In this document: in pieces, positions 30,974-43,851 of the stretch
Layout of the letters: each line of letters opens with the position of its first letter
Position numbering within the stretch: position 1 is the first letter of the stretch
Source: Clitopilus passeckerianus
Lineage: Eukaryota > Basidiomycota > Agaricomycetes > Agaricales > Entolomataceae
Assembly (NCBI GenBank): GCA_944990035.1
Contig: CALYLX010000156.1
Span: 558,001-622,000, forward strand
Length of the DNA: 64,000 bases
Direction: 5' to 3'
The notes under the pieces: generated by a model
Seen by the model: the letters and a program-made list of their open reading frames with translations, nothing else
What the model was told of the DNA's origin: nothing
Databases searched by the model: none
Translations under genes and position numbers: made by a program

Positions 30974-32576
30974 CCTCTGAGTCCTTGCCTCTCCCATTTT
31001 TCCATTCCCACCTGCCAATTTTGTCATAATTATACCCTTTCTCCTCCTTCATTAAAAACACCCTGAAGTCACCAATGCTATCAGAAAGCTCTGAAATATT
31101 TTGTCCATCATTGTGCCCATTATAGATTTCCACCTGCGACATCCTCGTCAACTCTAAATCCTTGGACTTCACAGGCTGCTCCTTGAACCCTTGGAAATTG
31201 GACCTCTTTGCTGCTGGTACTCTCCTCATGAAGATTTGCTTCCTTGCCACCAACTTGTACGCTTCTGGCCAGTCATTCAACGACAAGCACAACTATGTAA
31301 ATAGGTATCTCCACCATTACACTCTTTCTGACGCCACCAGTTCTGCAGGCACCTCTAGCAAGAATGGCTCATCCAGGACCTACTCCTGTTTTCCTAATGT
31401 TGCTCTCCTTCCAGCCAATGTCACCCAACCTCACTCATACCTCGTCACTTTCTTCCAAACCATGTATTCCGGCAACTCTTCTCCATCAGCCACATTCAAT
31501 TGTCAACCCTGCTTATCCAATAAGATCAAGGCATACAGTAGAACTTGTTCAGCTTGATTAAGCTGTTGTTGTCGCCATCTACATTGTCAAATAATTCTCT
31601 GATGTGCCAGATTCTCTTGCCACCAACCCTATTCTCGAGGAGTCTTGCTCGAAGAGCTGGGTAACACATCAATACCACAACTTGGTGGCTGTGGTCATCG
31701 TTGGACATATTTCCATTGCTGCTTGTGGAGAACATTGGTAGAGAAATAACATTTGAATTTGCTTGCTCTCCTCCCCATATTGCCTTCCTCAGGCACCACT
31801 GATTGGCAAACTCAAGAGTCACATAACTATCTTCTACTGGGACCCTCGTGAGTTGAAGGTACCAGAAAAGTTTTTTTTCTTACATACTCTATTATAATCC
31901 CTTTTTGCTTATACGTATGTCAGATCACCTCTACTTGGCCTCGTGGGTGAAGCCCTAGAGAAATGATACTGTTATAATTTAGACCTGGACACTGATACAT
32001 ACCTTCACTTCTTCTTATTGTTTTTCCCAGTACAGCTTACTCTTGATATCATCACAAAGTTACCACACACATATTTACCACACTCTCTTTCCTATGCTCG
32101 TAGTTACAGTTTCATAATTTATCTTGGTCTTTATTCAGGTATAAAAGCCTTTTAGATTACAGTGTAAAGCCTCAGTTTGAATATTGAATCTAGCTTCTCT
32201 TCTCACACTCAAACAGAGTCCCTCAGAATGTGAACAACACAGCCAATACTGTGTCAAGAACTTCTGCTTTGCTCTTGCCCTATTTGTTCCAGCAGTTACC
32301 TTATTCAGATGATTGCATTTCACAGCTATAACAGTAAGGATAAAAATAGGTTTCAAGAAAAGATCTTATGCGCAACTAATAGAGAAAATTTACTCCTGGA
32401 AAGAAATATTTTTTGAGTGTTTTCATAGTATGCTTAGTTGGAGAAAAATAGTGTTGACATCAGCAAGACTATATATGTAGAGAGCATCTTGAGCTGTTTG
32501 AGAAGAAGCATAGAAAATGTTTTAAATAGGCTAGAAGTGGTTGTCATCATGTTAGACCAGCAAGCATATCAGCAAA
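30974..32576. other. Unassigned stretch with two minus-strand open frames
   Basis: Minus-strand frames 30,948-31,292 (MCLSLNDWPEAYKLVARKQ) and 31,526-31,822 (CLRKAIWGGEQANSNV) have plausible protein composition and may be parts of one decayed gene. I do not recognise the family. The rest is AT-rich. Confidence 0.35.
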
Positions 32577-32836
32577 ACAAAACAAAACAATCTAGCTTAT
32601 CGCTGCCTTGTTTAGGCTTACAAGAACTTGCAGTTGTCTTACAGCATTCTGCAAGCTACTCAAGCTATATAAGGCCTATAATACCTATAAGCTAGGTTGG
32701 TGTTTTATACTATGACTTTATTTTGTGCTAAAAGTCATTTTTACATACTAAAACTTTTTTGAAAAAAACAATCTGCAAATAATTTGCAAGACAGCTGCAA
32801 AATAGTCTTCTGTAATTTAGTGCAATTTTGCTGATG
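32577..32836. mobile_element. MITE with ATCAGCAAAA ends
   Basis: Left ATCAGCAAAACAAAAC, right CAATTTTGCTGAT. About 260 bp, non-coding. Its left 110 bp (ctgccttgtttaggcttac, acttgcagttgtctta) recur at 44,511-44,615, so it belongs to a multicopy family sharing ends with the other CATCAGCAAAA elements but with a different body. Confidence 0.65.
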
Positions 32837-32877
32837 ACTATTCAACCTTCCACTGTTGGTAGTGGTAATAGTCTCGG

Positions 32878-33129
32878 CATCAGCAAAACCTGGGTGGACT
32901 ATAAACCACTATGCTTAGCTATACTACTTAGATAGTTGTTTATAGTTAGATAGCCAAGGGTATGTGCTATATAGCTGGAAAAGCCTTTTTTTGTCTACAG
33001 TAGTTGATATTTTTTCTAAAAACAACTATGAACAACTATGTTTAGCTATAGACAGAAATTTTACCATATATAGTAGAATTACTATAAATTAGCCCTGTTT
33101 ACTATAGAGTGGCCCAAATTTTGCTAATG
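32878..33129. mobile_element. MITE, CATCAGCAAAA group
   Basis: CATCAGCAAAACCTGGGTGG at the left, GGCCCAAATTTTGCTAATG at the right. 252 bp. Close relative of 12,785-13,033 along its entire length; also related in its first 100 bp to the 529-bp MITE at 36,736. It lies only 41 bp from the element before it. Confidence 0.75.
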
Positions 33130-34599
33130 TAAATAGCCTTTGCAGAATAATGGGTACCAGGCCTATGTATTATACTAAATATATACATTACATTGATGAA
33201 ATACTTATTTTTCACTATTTTATTATTCTAATACTATTATACTTGTAGCAAACAGCACTTTTCACAAGTGCACTCTTTCTTTGAAAAATTCTATATTGTT
33301 TCTATTGTATTGTACTTGTAGTAAATAGCCTCTTTCTTGAACTCTTCAATCCAATTAATTATATTGGAAGGCTCATTGTTTGCAAGCCATCGTTACTATT
33401 ATTTACTATCATCAGAAAAATTGGAAAAAAATTAGTCCTAGAGATTCACAAGGCTCTGGCCTGTGTAAACATGCAGTGGTTCAGCTTGATACTAATTGAT
33501 TAGTACATATCTGCTCTAAAGTTTTCATGTTTTCTTTTCCTCTCCAGAGGCTTTGTCCACTTAATATAATATAAACTAGTTTCTAATATCATGGCTCAGA
33601 TTAGGGTAAAAAATGTAGGCTACTCTGCTTGGAATTAGAAGAGAAAATAGCTAATTTTTAGTGCTGGCATGTTTGGAAGCATTTTATAATTATAAATCTA
33701 TGTCATGAACCAATCTTTAGGGGGTTCCTACATCAATCCCCATCACTCTAGAACCCTTGCATTTGGCCTAGAATCATGTATCCATATTCCATGGACTTCC
33801 TGGTTATCCCCTAGCAATGCACAGTTATGCACAGTTCTTGATTGTCCTCTAACTATACCCTCATGACACTACCTCACACACTTATCTTTCTTACTCTTAC
33901 TGACTCATATGGCCTCTAGTAGAATATTCCACAGTATATATACTATTTCTAGATATAATATTTTCTTACCTTGATATACTAGTAAGTCCACCTGTCTTGT
34001 CTTGGTCTTTTTTCTCTCCTCTTGCTTTTCTGCACAGCCACAGCATCAGAGGTCTTTTACCTTTACTTTGGCACACTGTACTGTACCATTTTCTTCAATT
34101 TGTCAGTCACGGGTCACAGGCCTACCACATTTTGACGAAATGTCACGATTGTCACTGGTCACAGAGCAACTTGACAAAACCAACTGGTAAACTTTTGTAG
34201 GGCCATTTTTACACTTAGAAATGCTTCCAAAAATTATTAGAAAGCGTGTATAGTGGCATTTGATTGAATTCAGTGTTGAAAAGTAGCCAAAAATAATGAA
34301 TGTGCTAGGTGTAAAATTTGCTTCTGCTTTGCCTCTGTCAACCATCATCATCTGATGCCTCATTGTTGTTGTGACACCAAACTGAGGTGTATCGCTTGTT
34401 TGCTGTCCGCGCCCGTTTACCTCTCTCCAACACTTTTCCTTCCTCTCCCTTGTTCATGCTCTCTGTTTCTTCTTTTGCCGCCATACTTTCATCCAACATA
34501 TCAGTGTTGCAGGCGGACATGCAAGCACCAGATGCTCAAGTAACCAAACCAGCAGTCATTTCATCCTCTACAATACCTTGCACAACACAGTGCATTGCC
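33130..34599. other. AT-rich stretch without recognised genes
   Basis: No coding motif, repeat ends or RNA gene. The frames at 34,338-34,543 are short. Confidence 0.6.
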
Positions 34600-36040
34600 A
34601 AGTTAGAGTTATCAGCATTGTCATCCTCTAATGTAGTGCTCTCAGGCTCCATCTGGTCTTCTTTGAGAACCATTCCTTTATCCAAAAGATTCATATCTCT
34701 ATTACTTGTGAGTTCTCTCCAAAATTTGGGATCTGTGGTTTTCATATTACAGAGAGCATCGCGAGCTTGATGACTAACCAAGTAATCATACAATAGATTC
34801 CATTTGGTGACTTGACAGTTCTCAAAAGCCTAGCAATTGGCAAAATTAGAATGTCGTGGCAAGGTATAAACTTTTTCACTACTTTTTTCACGAGTTCCGG
34901 CTTGTTGACAGCCTTGTGTGAATTCCAGATCCACCTGGGGCTACAATCACAGACAATGCCAAGTTTCTCTTTGCCTGTTGACACCTTTCTCTATGACTTG
35001 ATTTGCTTCTGCATCTCCTCGACGATGTCTTTGTGATATGAGCGCTGAATCGACAACTTCAATGGTTGCTGGATCCCAACATTGCATGGCTCGTGCACAC
35101 TAGTGCAGCCACCGGGTACGAAGGCAATTTGGATGGTTGGGTGAGTAGCTGTCATCCAGTTACGAAATGCCTTGGAACAATGGACTGACCAGATGTCAAT
35201 CAGCCACAGGCTTCTCTGGTCTGGACGGAGCTCTAGCCAGTTTTTTACTCCTTGAAAATAAGGTAAGAGAATCTGATTGACAAATGCCTTCATTGTTTCA
35301 AAATTTGACCAGTATGTGCTTCCATTAGAACACACAAAGTCAAAGCCAGAACCACAGGCCTTTGCCATGCATGAAGCATTCTTGGCAGGGAGGGATGCAC
35401 CAGTTTTGCCAGAGTAGATAGCCTGGAATGGGAGGGAAATGCTGTCTGCAGAGACTAAGACAAGAAGTGTGCCTTCATTTCTGTCAGCACCAACAAGAGA
35501 TACCTGTTTTGACCCTGTTGGCACCCAGGTCATCCTGTTCCCTGGGGCGTAGATGACTTGAGTCTGGTCATAATTGACATATAATGCCCCAGGTATGTCT
35601 TTTTCTTTTATGATATAGGCCATGCAGAAGAACAACTGCTTATACTGTTCCTCCCAATCCACAGGTTTCTGCTGGGCTTTTCAAGTCGCCTGCCGCATGC
35701 TCCACCCCATCTCTGCCCGCAGAAGCAAATGAACAAATGACTCGGATGCCTTGAGCGATGATCCATTGTGGAATTGCTTGTCAAAGATTGTCGGCGCATC
35801 CTGCAAGATTCGCGCAACAAGAATTGCACGCAGTGATTACACTCATTGGCGCTCCCCCATCCCTCAACCCCTTGAGTTCTCCCTTTAGCTTTGCTACGAG
35901 CTCTGGATATTTTGCAAGCACCCTTTGCTGCCACTATCATCCTTGAAAGCCCAGCAAAGATATCAGGATCCCTTTGCTTCATAATGCATACAATCACTGA
36001 GGCCCTCAAATGAGGGCCTGCTATACATGCAGCTGCCACG
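34600..36040 (-). pseudogene. DDE-1 superfamily transposase-like gene, broken
   Basis: The central frame (35,662-34,991) reads YVNYDQTQVIYAPG (first Asp), GADRNEGTLLVLVSADS, LPFQAIYSGKT, SLWLIDIWSVHCSK (second Asp) and FVPGGCTSVHEPCNVGIQ; in relatives I recall, the last motif is QPCDVGIQ, so the third catalytic Asp is Asn here. Upstream, in another frame, are SFVHLLLRAEMGWSMRQAT, then TGA (probably from CGA). Downstream are KLGIVCDCSPRWIWNSHKAV and KTTDPKFWRELT, the family's end. Abundant in mushrooms as multicopy genes of transposon origin. Frame changes and stops make it inactive; terminal repeats were not found. Confidence 0.75.
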
Positions 36041-36461
36041 ATCTGTGCCTAGCATGCTGGCGTATGCCAGTTATGATATTTTGCAGGTCAAGGGGCATGT
36101 TTCTTTTTTCGACCTTGGGGCTTTTGATGTTCCTCCTTGTACTTCATGATGATGACTTTTGCAGGATGTGCCAGTGTCATTTCTGCCATATTGGCAGTTG
36201 ATGGTATGTTATCCTTTAGTGTGGTAAGGTTTACTTCTTTTCCCTTATGTTCGTCATAAGTCTAACATTGTTTCACAAAACAGTTGGTAATCTCACCATT
36301 TTCTTGCGGCCATCAAGAGTCCTCAACCCTCGCCTAATTTCTCCCTTGCGTTTTCAAGCCTGGTGGCGCTGCTAGCGAAGTCTATCTGTCTTGCGCCTCT
36401 TGTGAAAAATGTGCTTTGCAGCAATCTTTTCCTCATAAGCAACATCCTTTTCCCTTTCTTT
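36041..36461. other. Short stretch between transposase gene and solo LTR
   Basis: A hairpin (gaggccctcaaatgagggcc) lies just before it, at 36,000-36,019. No gene seen. The last 5 bp (TCTTT, 36,457-36,461) are the target duplication of the solo LTR. Confidence 0.5.
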
Positions 36462-37455
36462 TGTTACAATTACCTTGATTACGCACCCGGACTCTTTTTC
36501 CTTTTATTCATCCACCATTACTATCCCCCGCCCCGCTTATGTTTACTTGATTACTTAGTACTGCTGCACATTACTCATCCCTTTAGTTACAATTACTCAG
36601 TATTCTCACGATCGTGACATACTTGTACTATATTTACTTACCATGACTCGTCGTGACTCTTACTCTGACTCACTCCGAGTCATACTTACTTTTGCTTACT
36701 CAGCATTGCTGCACAATGCCTAACCCTTAGCCCTACATCAGCGAAATTTGGGCCAACTATAAATAGCTATACTTAACTATACTAGTTAGGTAGTGGTTCA
36801 TAGTTAGATAGCCAAGGATATGTGCTATATAGGGCTATATAGTACTATTTTCTATACTAGTTGTACAATCTACAGAATTTATTCAATTCTACAAAAACTT
36901 ATAGCAACTATATAGTTATAAATCTGTTATATAGAAATAAGACAACTATAAATCTAAAAATAAACTATAGAAATTTATAGCATCTACAGAAATACTACAG
37001 TAACTACACGCAGTGCAAAGCTTCTATAACTGTGAGGCTTTTTACTATGGATAAGCCAAATGACTATAAATTAAATATTCTACTACATTTTTTTTGGACA
37101 TCTATGCAGGGAAATCTTAACTATATACTAGAAAATCTACTATGAAAAAATTCTGCAACTATGTATTTTTAGCCCAACTACAAATTTTTCTATCAGACTA
37201 TGAATAGAGTTTTCAACTACAGGTAGGGCTCATTTACTACAGATTGGCCCAGATTTTGCTGATGTACTCACCATGTATAAATACTTTCACACTTTCGGTC
37301 TTGCTTCCTCAGCTTGACCTAAAAGCCTATACATCGCTGTTTGCTTTAACTTCGACTCGCTCAATTACTCTCGCTTGTCTCTACAAAGCCTGGTAGAGGA
37401 CTAAGCAGCTGAACTCTTGATACTTAGTTAAGCATGTAGCGATACTAGCTTAACA
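36462..37455 (+). repeat. Solo LTR of the chromovirus family, interrupted by a MITE
   Basis: TGTTACAATTACC...GCTTAACA matches the LTRs at 22,275 and 26,515. Flanks are TCTTT (36,457-36,461) and TCTTT (37,456-37,460), a perfect 5-bp target duplication. Without the inserted 529-bp MITE and its 2-bp duplication it is 463 bp, exactly the LTR length. It arose by recombination between the LTRs of a full element. Confidence 0.95.
36736..37264. mobile_element. 529-bp MITE with TA target duplication
   Basis: CATCAGCGAAATTTGGGCC at the left and its inverse GGCCCAGATTTTGCTGATG at the right form a 19-bp TIR with two mismatches. TA at 36,734-36,735 is repeated at 37,265-37,266; the uninterrupted LTRs at 22,275 and 26,515 show the empty site (gccctacttacc). 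No coding capacity; internal words resemble the 12,785 and 32,878 elements. TA duplication points to a Tc1/mariner-like or other TA-targeting transposase. Confidence 0.9.
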
Positions 37456-37491
37456 TCTTTCGTCTTCTCCACATCTGGCCAACACTGCATG

Positions 37492-37862
37492 TGTCGAGCA
37501 AGCATGCCTTCCAGCGAGGGAAGTTGCAGAGCGGCCTACCTTGAGCTAAGTGTAGGGTTGTGAGGTAAAGCGAACTAGGTAATAAGACTAGAGAAGTCTC
37601 CAATGTATTGAGGTGAAGTACATAGGTTTATATACATAAGGAGAGCGTGCACAGACCATGTATATGTAAGCATATCTAGAATGTTCTGTGCTAAATATAG
37701 TACGGAAGTGACACGGAATGAGTCATAAGTAGTCATGAAGTGTCACGTGAGTTGCCATGAGGCGTATTCGTAAGAAGGCGTAAAAATGGTGCGATATGGT
37801 GTAATACTAGATCATGTGATGTCACGTGATTAGTCATGTGAGTGGTACACGTCAATTCAACA
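37492..37862 (-). repeat. 3' LTR of the copia element
   Basis: On the element strand it runs TGTTGAATTGACG...GCTCGACA. 371 bp, rich in CACGTGA-like words (for example gtcacgtga). Its partner is 43,864-44,234. Confidence 0.95.
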
Positions 37863-37873
37863 CACCCCCTCAA
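37863..37873 (-). other. Polypurine tract of the copia element
   Basis: On the element strand the sequence TTTGAGGGGGTG directly precedes TGTTGAA of the 3' LTR. It is the usual primer for plus-strand DNA synthesis. Confidence 0.8.
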
Positions 37874-37880
37874 AGACCAC

Positions 37881-40800
37881 CTATTGTGTGTCTTTGTTCT
37901 TAGACGAGTAAAACTCAAGTCCAAGTTGAGATCTGAACTGCTCAAATTTGACACGGTCCAAATTCTTGGTCAGCATGTCAGCAGTGTTCTCATTTCCAGG
38001 TATAAAGTATAACTCTATGATACCATTTTTTCGCGGGCGTAGTGATAGCGAATATCAATGTGTTTAGTTCGGCGTTCCTGGACAGGATTTGATCCGATAA
38101 AGATCGATCCCTGATTATCACCGATAACCATAGTAGGTTCAGTTTCAGGGAGACCAATTTCAGACAAGAGTGACCGAAGCCATGTGACTTGTCGACATGT
38201 GTCTGACAAAGCCATGTATTCAGCTTCTGTCGATGATAGTGCAATTGTTTTCTGCGCTTTCGACGTCCAACAGATAAGTCCATTGGCGAGTTTCATAATA
38301 TATCCTGATGTAGAGCGACGCGTGTTTTCGTCAGACGCCCAATCAGAATCTGTATATGCATGCAGACCACCATTACTAGCTCCGTCGTAGACAAGTGAGT
38401 AGTTGGGGTAGGTAGCTAAGTACCTTAGCACATGTTTGGCCTTTTCGAGATGCTCTTTGCCCGGATTTGCAGAGAACTGCGATAGTTTGATTACCGCAAA
38501 GGCAATATCCGGCCGTGTGCCTAGCATGAGATATAACAGAGATCCGATCACGGATTGAAACTCTGATTTGATCTTGGGATTGGGAGCCTCAGTATTGGTT
38601 TTAGGTTTCCAGCCAGATGGCAGTGGAGTATAAGTGGTTTTAGCATTAGTCATTCCATAGCGTTGCAATACTTTTTGGAGATAAGGAACTTGATCAAGTT
38701 TGATCGTGTTCTTGTCCCGAGTAATGCGCATACGTAGGAATTCCTTAGCGTCACCAAGGTCTCGGCATTCCCATTTCTTCATGAATGCGGATTTCATCTT
38801 CAAGACAAGGTTCCGATCAGACCCCATGAACATTGCATCGTCGACATACACGACAGCGACAACAGTTTTGCCATCTTTAGTATGGTGTACAAAGACACCT
38901 GCGTCGGATGTTGTTCGTTTGAAACCCAATGCTTCCATGGATTTTGTCATCTCTTTCCACCAAGAGAGACTTGCTTGTTTAAGGCCATATAGTGCCCGTT
39001 TGAGTCTACAGACTCTATTTGGGTGGCTTTTGGATTTAAATCCTTCTGGTTGCTCCATATAGATTTCCTCTTCGAGTTTTCCATATAGAAAGGCAGTTTT
39101 CACATCAACACCTTGAATGTGCCATCCTTCTAATGCGGCTAGCGCAAATAGAGTTCGAACGGTTTCAAAGCGTACAACCGGGGAAAAGATCTTGTCAAAA
39201 TCTATACCCTCGATCTGTGAGAAGCCTTTGGCAACAAGCCTAGCCTTTTTGCGACCATCAGATTTGATGTCAAATACCCAACGGTTCTTGACAATCTTTC
39301 GGCCTTTAGGTGGATCAACTAGCTCATACACGTCTCGTTCACGGAGCGCCTCAAGCTCCTGTTGACATGCATTATGCCATTCCTTCTGCTCTGCTTTTGG
39401 CAGTCGAGCAATATCGCGGAATTGCATCTCGCGAATGTTGGGTAGTCTAGGTGTAGAACTATCCGATAGAAGTGCGTGAAGATACGGTGGAGTATACTCA
39501 TCAGCTGGCATAGCCAGGTCTGCCTGATGGAGTAAGTATTGTATCAATGGCACACCCCCTTCCTTGCACAGTTTTTGTGCCCAAGCGAGATCAGCATCAG
39601 AATCTTCACGAGGCCGTTTCGGCGGACGTGGCAATTTCTGTTCAGGCACAATGCCTTGCATGCGATCCTCAACCTGTTCTCCTGATGGTTGATCGTCATC
39701 ATTCTCGGACTGTTCGCTAGTATTGGAGGTTGTGATCCCTTCCATCGTGTCAGTTGGCTGAAATGTAGCCTGACGATGGTCATAACCGGATCGTGGTACT
39801 TGTCTGGCGCGCCCAGGCATTTCACCCACGGTCTTTTTCCAATATCTGTCCATGAGAATGTCCCTTTGAATTTCAGAGGGAAGACGATTTTCTCCATATA
39901 CATTGCCAGGTTTTCTGGTAATGGTACGTATCCTTTGGGGATAGTGTCGCAATGGTATGCCTTGAGGCAGTTGCAGTCCGCTATTATTTTCAAATTGAGC
40001 ACGATCTGGAAGTGATCTCCAGTTTTCCACGTCAATTCGACGAAGTCGGAATTTAGATGGATCAATTTGATATGGTCGTTGTCCATTATCGGACTGACCA
40101 GGTGGATACGCGGAACCCTGACCTGTTGATGTTGGGTCATCAACATAGAAGTCTTCATTATCAGAGACTTCCTCAGGTTCCTCTTCCACGGTAGGCATTT
40201 TGCCTTTACCCTTGTCCGATTTAGGTTTCGGAGTGGAAGGTGGAGAAGGAGAAGGGGTTCGGGTGTGATCAGAAGCATGATCATTTTGATGTTGACTAGG
40301 TGGTTCTGGACCATCATTGTCATCATCTCCCGATTCCGAAGGAATTTGTTGATCTGGAACATGATGTTCCGGGTCTTGCATCAAAGGTTTATCACCTATA
40401 CGTGTGATGCCACGACTTTTGTGTTCAGGACATTTGGGGAATAGTGTTTCATCAAATAGTGCTGTAGTTCCAACAAATATTGTGTTGTTGTGAAGTCGCA
40501 TGAATTTGTGCGCCTTCATACCCGGTTCTGTACCAAGGTACAACATGAGTTCCGATTTCGGAGCAAGTTTGTTGGGACGTTTGTCCTCAGGGAGGTAAAC
40601 ATAAGCACCACAACCAAATACACGGAGGTGAGAAATGTCTGGTTTCTCCTTAAAGATAACCTCGTGGGGTGTTTTCCAATCGATTCTTCGAATTGGAGTT
40701 CGGTTGTATAGATGAGCACTATGTGCCACAGAGAATTCCCACCACATGTTAGGGAGGCAAGCATCGTGGTGCATAGCCATTGCTTTATCCATGATGGTGC

Positions 40801-43627
40801 GGTTAAAGCGCTCTGCACGGCCATTTTGTTGAGGCGTGTGCGGTGCACTTTTCTGAATCTGAATGCCACATTGTCTCAGTGCATTCTCAAACTTGGTGAA
40901 TTCACCCCCTCCATTGATACGCCAAGATTTGATCTTAGCTCCGAACTGGGTGTCAACCATGGTAGCAAAGTCTTCCATAGCTTTGACGGCTTCCGACTTT
41001 TTACGAAGGAACGTCACCCATCCGTGGGAGGAGTTATCATCCAAGAAGGAGATAAAGTATTTGTATTTGTGATATGAAATCACGGGAAATTCCTTCAGAT
41101 CAGAATGAATCATCTCGAAGGGTTCCTTTGCACGAGATTCGGATGGCGGGAAAGACTTTGAAGGCATTTTCCCTTGTGCACATCCTTGGCAAATCGGATT
41201 CTCTTTTGGGAATTCGATGTTCTGCAGACCTTTCCGCGTATGTACCTGACTACGGCGTAAAACTTCCTTAGACGGATGTCCGAGGCGTTTATGCCACAAG
41301 TCGTATGTGGCTGCAAACACGCATGATGCAGCGACCATCTTCTTTGCAGAAGTGATCTTGGTATCTAACCAATAAAGGTTATCACCAGGAATGTGTGGTT
41401 TACACACTATCTCCGCACGATTCTTATTCCGAGAATAGAATGTCATCGTGGAAGATGAAGCCCTAAGAAGGAGTTTCTCCTTCTGTAAGAATTCTCCCAT
41501 AGCGAGTAATCGCGTGGAGAGCTCAGGGAAGTAATAGACTGGAAATAGACGTGTAGTCACTTCAACAGTCTTGTCAGTTCCGGGTCTCACAAATGAATGA
41601 TCGATGAACACAGTTCCTCGACCCCTTATGGAAACTTGACCGCTTGCGGTTATAACATTTCCAAAGTCACCTTCTTCGTAGTCGGTGAAGTCATTGAGAT
41701 TATTCGTAAAATGATACGAAGCACCGGAATCCATGATCCATGATGCGGATCCGTCATCTGGTCTCTTTCCCTTACACTTGTTGCAGTTAATTGCATGATT
41801 CATAAATTTTTGTGACGAGTTAGTCACAGATCCTAATGCTGGCATACATGTCATAGTAGAAGTGAGGGTATCCCCGAATGCATATGTATCGTGTATAGTA
41901 AAGTCTGTAGAGTTCGTGCGTGAAATTAATCGTCGCCGAAGAGCTCGCTGGAACTTTCTATCAGCATTTGATCTTGAATCAAAAGTGCAAGGTACTTGCC
42001 TGTCAAGAGGACCGGTTTGGTCATTGGCGGCCATTTCCGCATCCCAATCCATCTCCATGTGACCATCTTGACGCTGATCTTCCTGATCCGATTCTCCGCC
42101 GAGAGATATTTCGTCGTCGTCGCAACGTGTACGTTTAGTAGGGCGGGGAGAAGGGGGAAGATCAACAACTTCCTCAATCTGCGCAGATGATGTGGGAGTT
42201 TCCTCCGAAGTAGAAGACTGCGCTACAGTCTTCTTGGCGCGTGTACGAGGGTCATTGGTCTTGCCACATGTATGCTTGACTGGTCCTTCGACCTCTGGAT
42301 TAGTCCAGCAGCCACACCTAAGTTGGCAAGTCAGCTCCGCAATTCGCTTGGCATGATCAGGATGATCGCACGTGTTATTATCACATTCAAGCAGATGCGG
42401 CCATGGGCATCCAGCCTTAAGAGTCGCAGCATAGTCCTTTTGGACACCGTCAATGATGGGTCTGCTGTCCCATTTACCTGGGAGAGCGCCTACATCAATG
42501 TTGTAGTCGTGGATACCGCAGGCACGAAGGAGTTCTCGATCAGAGAATGATTGCTCCTTGTGGAACATCGCCATCAAGGGGCGAAGGTAGCGGGGCTCAA
42601 CAGGCATGGACATGCGTTCCAAGAAAGCCTTGGCTTGCATGTAGCGTGGATCCTGTTGATCGCCAGATTGGCCTGGGCCAGTCCACGATGCAGGGGTGGA
42701 GATGCGCTCAGAGAGCGTGACTCCAAGACGGTTGATAAGTGCGACCTTAGCGGTCGTGGGGGCAGGAGGTGGAGGTGGAGTAACCGGTGGAGCCACCATT
42801 GCCATAGAGGCAAAAACGGTGGCTGCCTCAGCCTGATGGGCGTGGCCTTCTTGCTTCTTCTTCTGCGGGCGCCGATTGTTCTTGGTCTTCTTTTGGGAAG
42901 GACCAGAGTTCGAAGATCCGCCTTGCGGCTGTGACTGCTGCTGGTTTTGACCCTTTTTGTGCTTAGAGTCAGCACCTTTGCGTTTGACAGCAGAGATCTT
43001 GTTGGCAACAACAGGGTTACCAGTGCGGCGTTCGAATTCGGCAACAATCGATGATCTGATGTCTGCAAAGGTCAGACTGTTGATCGTGATGTTGGGTCTG
43101 GACAAAGCCATAGACGCAACACTATCCCATTTGGTGGGGATAGCGGCAATGAGAATCATCGCCTTAACGAATTCGGGGAGAGAAGTACCACTTGCTTCGA
43201 GACGCTCAAAGTATAAATTGAGGGTGGCGATTTCGGGGTTGGGATTGGAGTTCCCAGAACGCTTAAAGGTGATAGCTTTCTTGAAATCAGAGAAGATGAT
43301 CGAAGGTCCAGGGTGATCATAATTGGTGCTAAGATTTTGCCATGTGGCGGCAGCATCTGCTCCAATGTTGGCGGTTGACATCGCATTAGTCATGCGGAGT
43401 GTCATGATACCCTGTGCCTGATCATTCTTATCATGCCACGATCTCATTTCTTTGAGTTCTTCAGCAGTGGGTGCCTGGGGATTGACAAATGTGGGAACCG
43501 GGTAGTGACCGGCGACGATCTGCCAAAGTCCTTGGGACTGCAAGTAGGCTTTCATCTTCGTTTGGAAGATGATCCAGTTACTACCATCAAAGGTAGGGAC
43601 GAGTGACGTCATGTTTGATGAAGACAT
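37881..43627 (-). CDS. Copia Gag-Pol polyprotein (frameshift near the end)
   Basis: Start chosen at ATG 43,627 (MSSSNMTSLVPTFDGSNW); the open frame extends into the LTR, but that part is leader. About 1,870 residues to TAG at 38,015. Gag: TFDGSNWIIFQTKMKAYL. Then a basic Pro/Gln-rich part, protease SWIMDSGASYHF (D633), pre-integrase DLWHKRLGHPS, integrase HSDLKEFP, WRINGGGEF (Asn905 where relatives have Asp) and NGRAERFNR (E939), an acidic spacer, RT with VVYVDDAMF (1594-1597), and RNase H with YTDSDWASD and ALSSTEAEYMAL. A six-A run (38,026-38,031) lacks one A relative to the frame that continues GIIELYFIPGNENTADML to a stop at 37,881. Longer than most copia polyproteins (about 1,400). Confidence 0.93.
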
Positions 43628-43851
43628 TGATCTATCAAACAAAGAAGTCAGCATCAGTTGAGACACATGTAACAGTGACGACACTGCTGTGCTCAACGAG
43701 CTATAGACCTCTATACCAGATGGTATTGAGATACTTCCTGAGTTGTCGAAGATCCAACCCTTGAGGTTGATCTTAACGACGAGCTCAGAGGTAGTGAACC
43801 GATCCGCAATGTCGAGCACACCAGCGAGCTGGTAGCTACAGACAGCGATCA

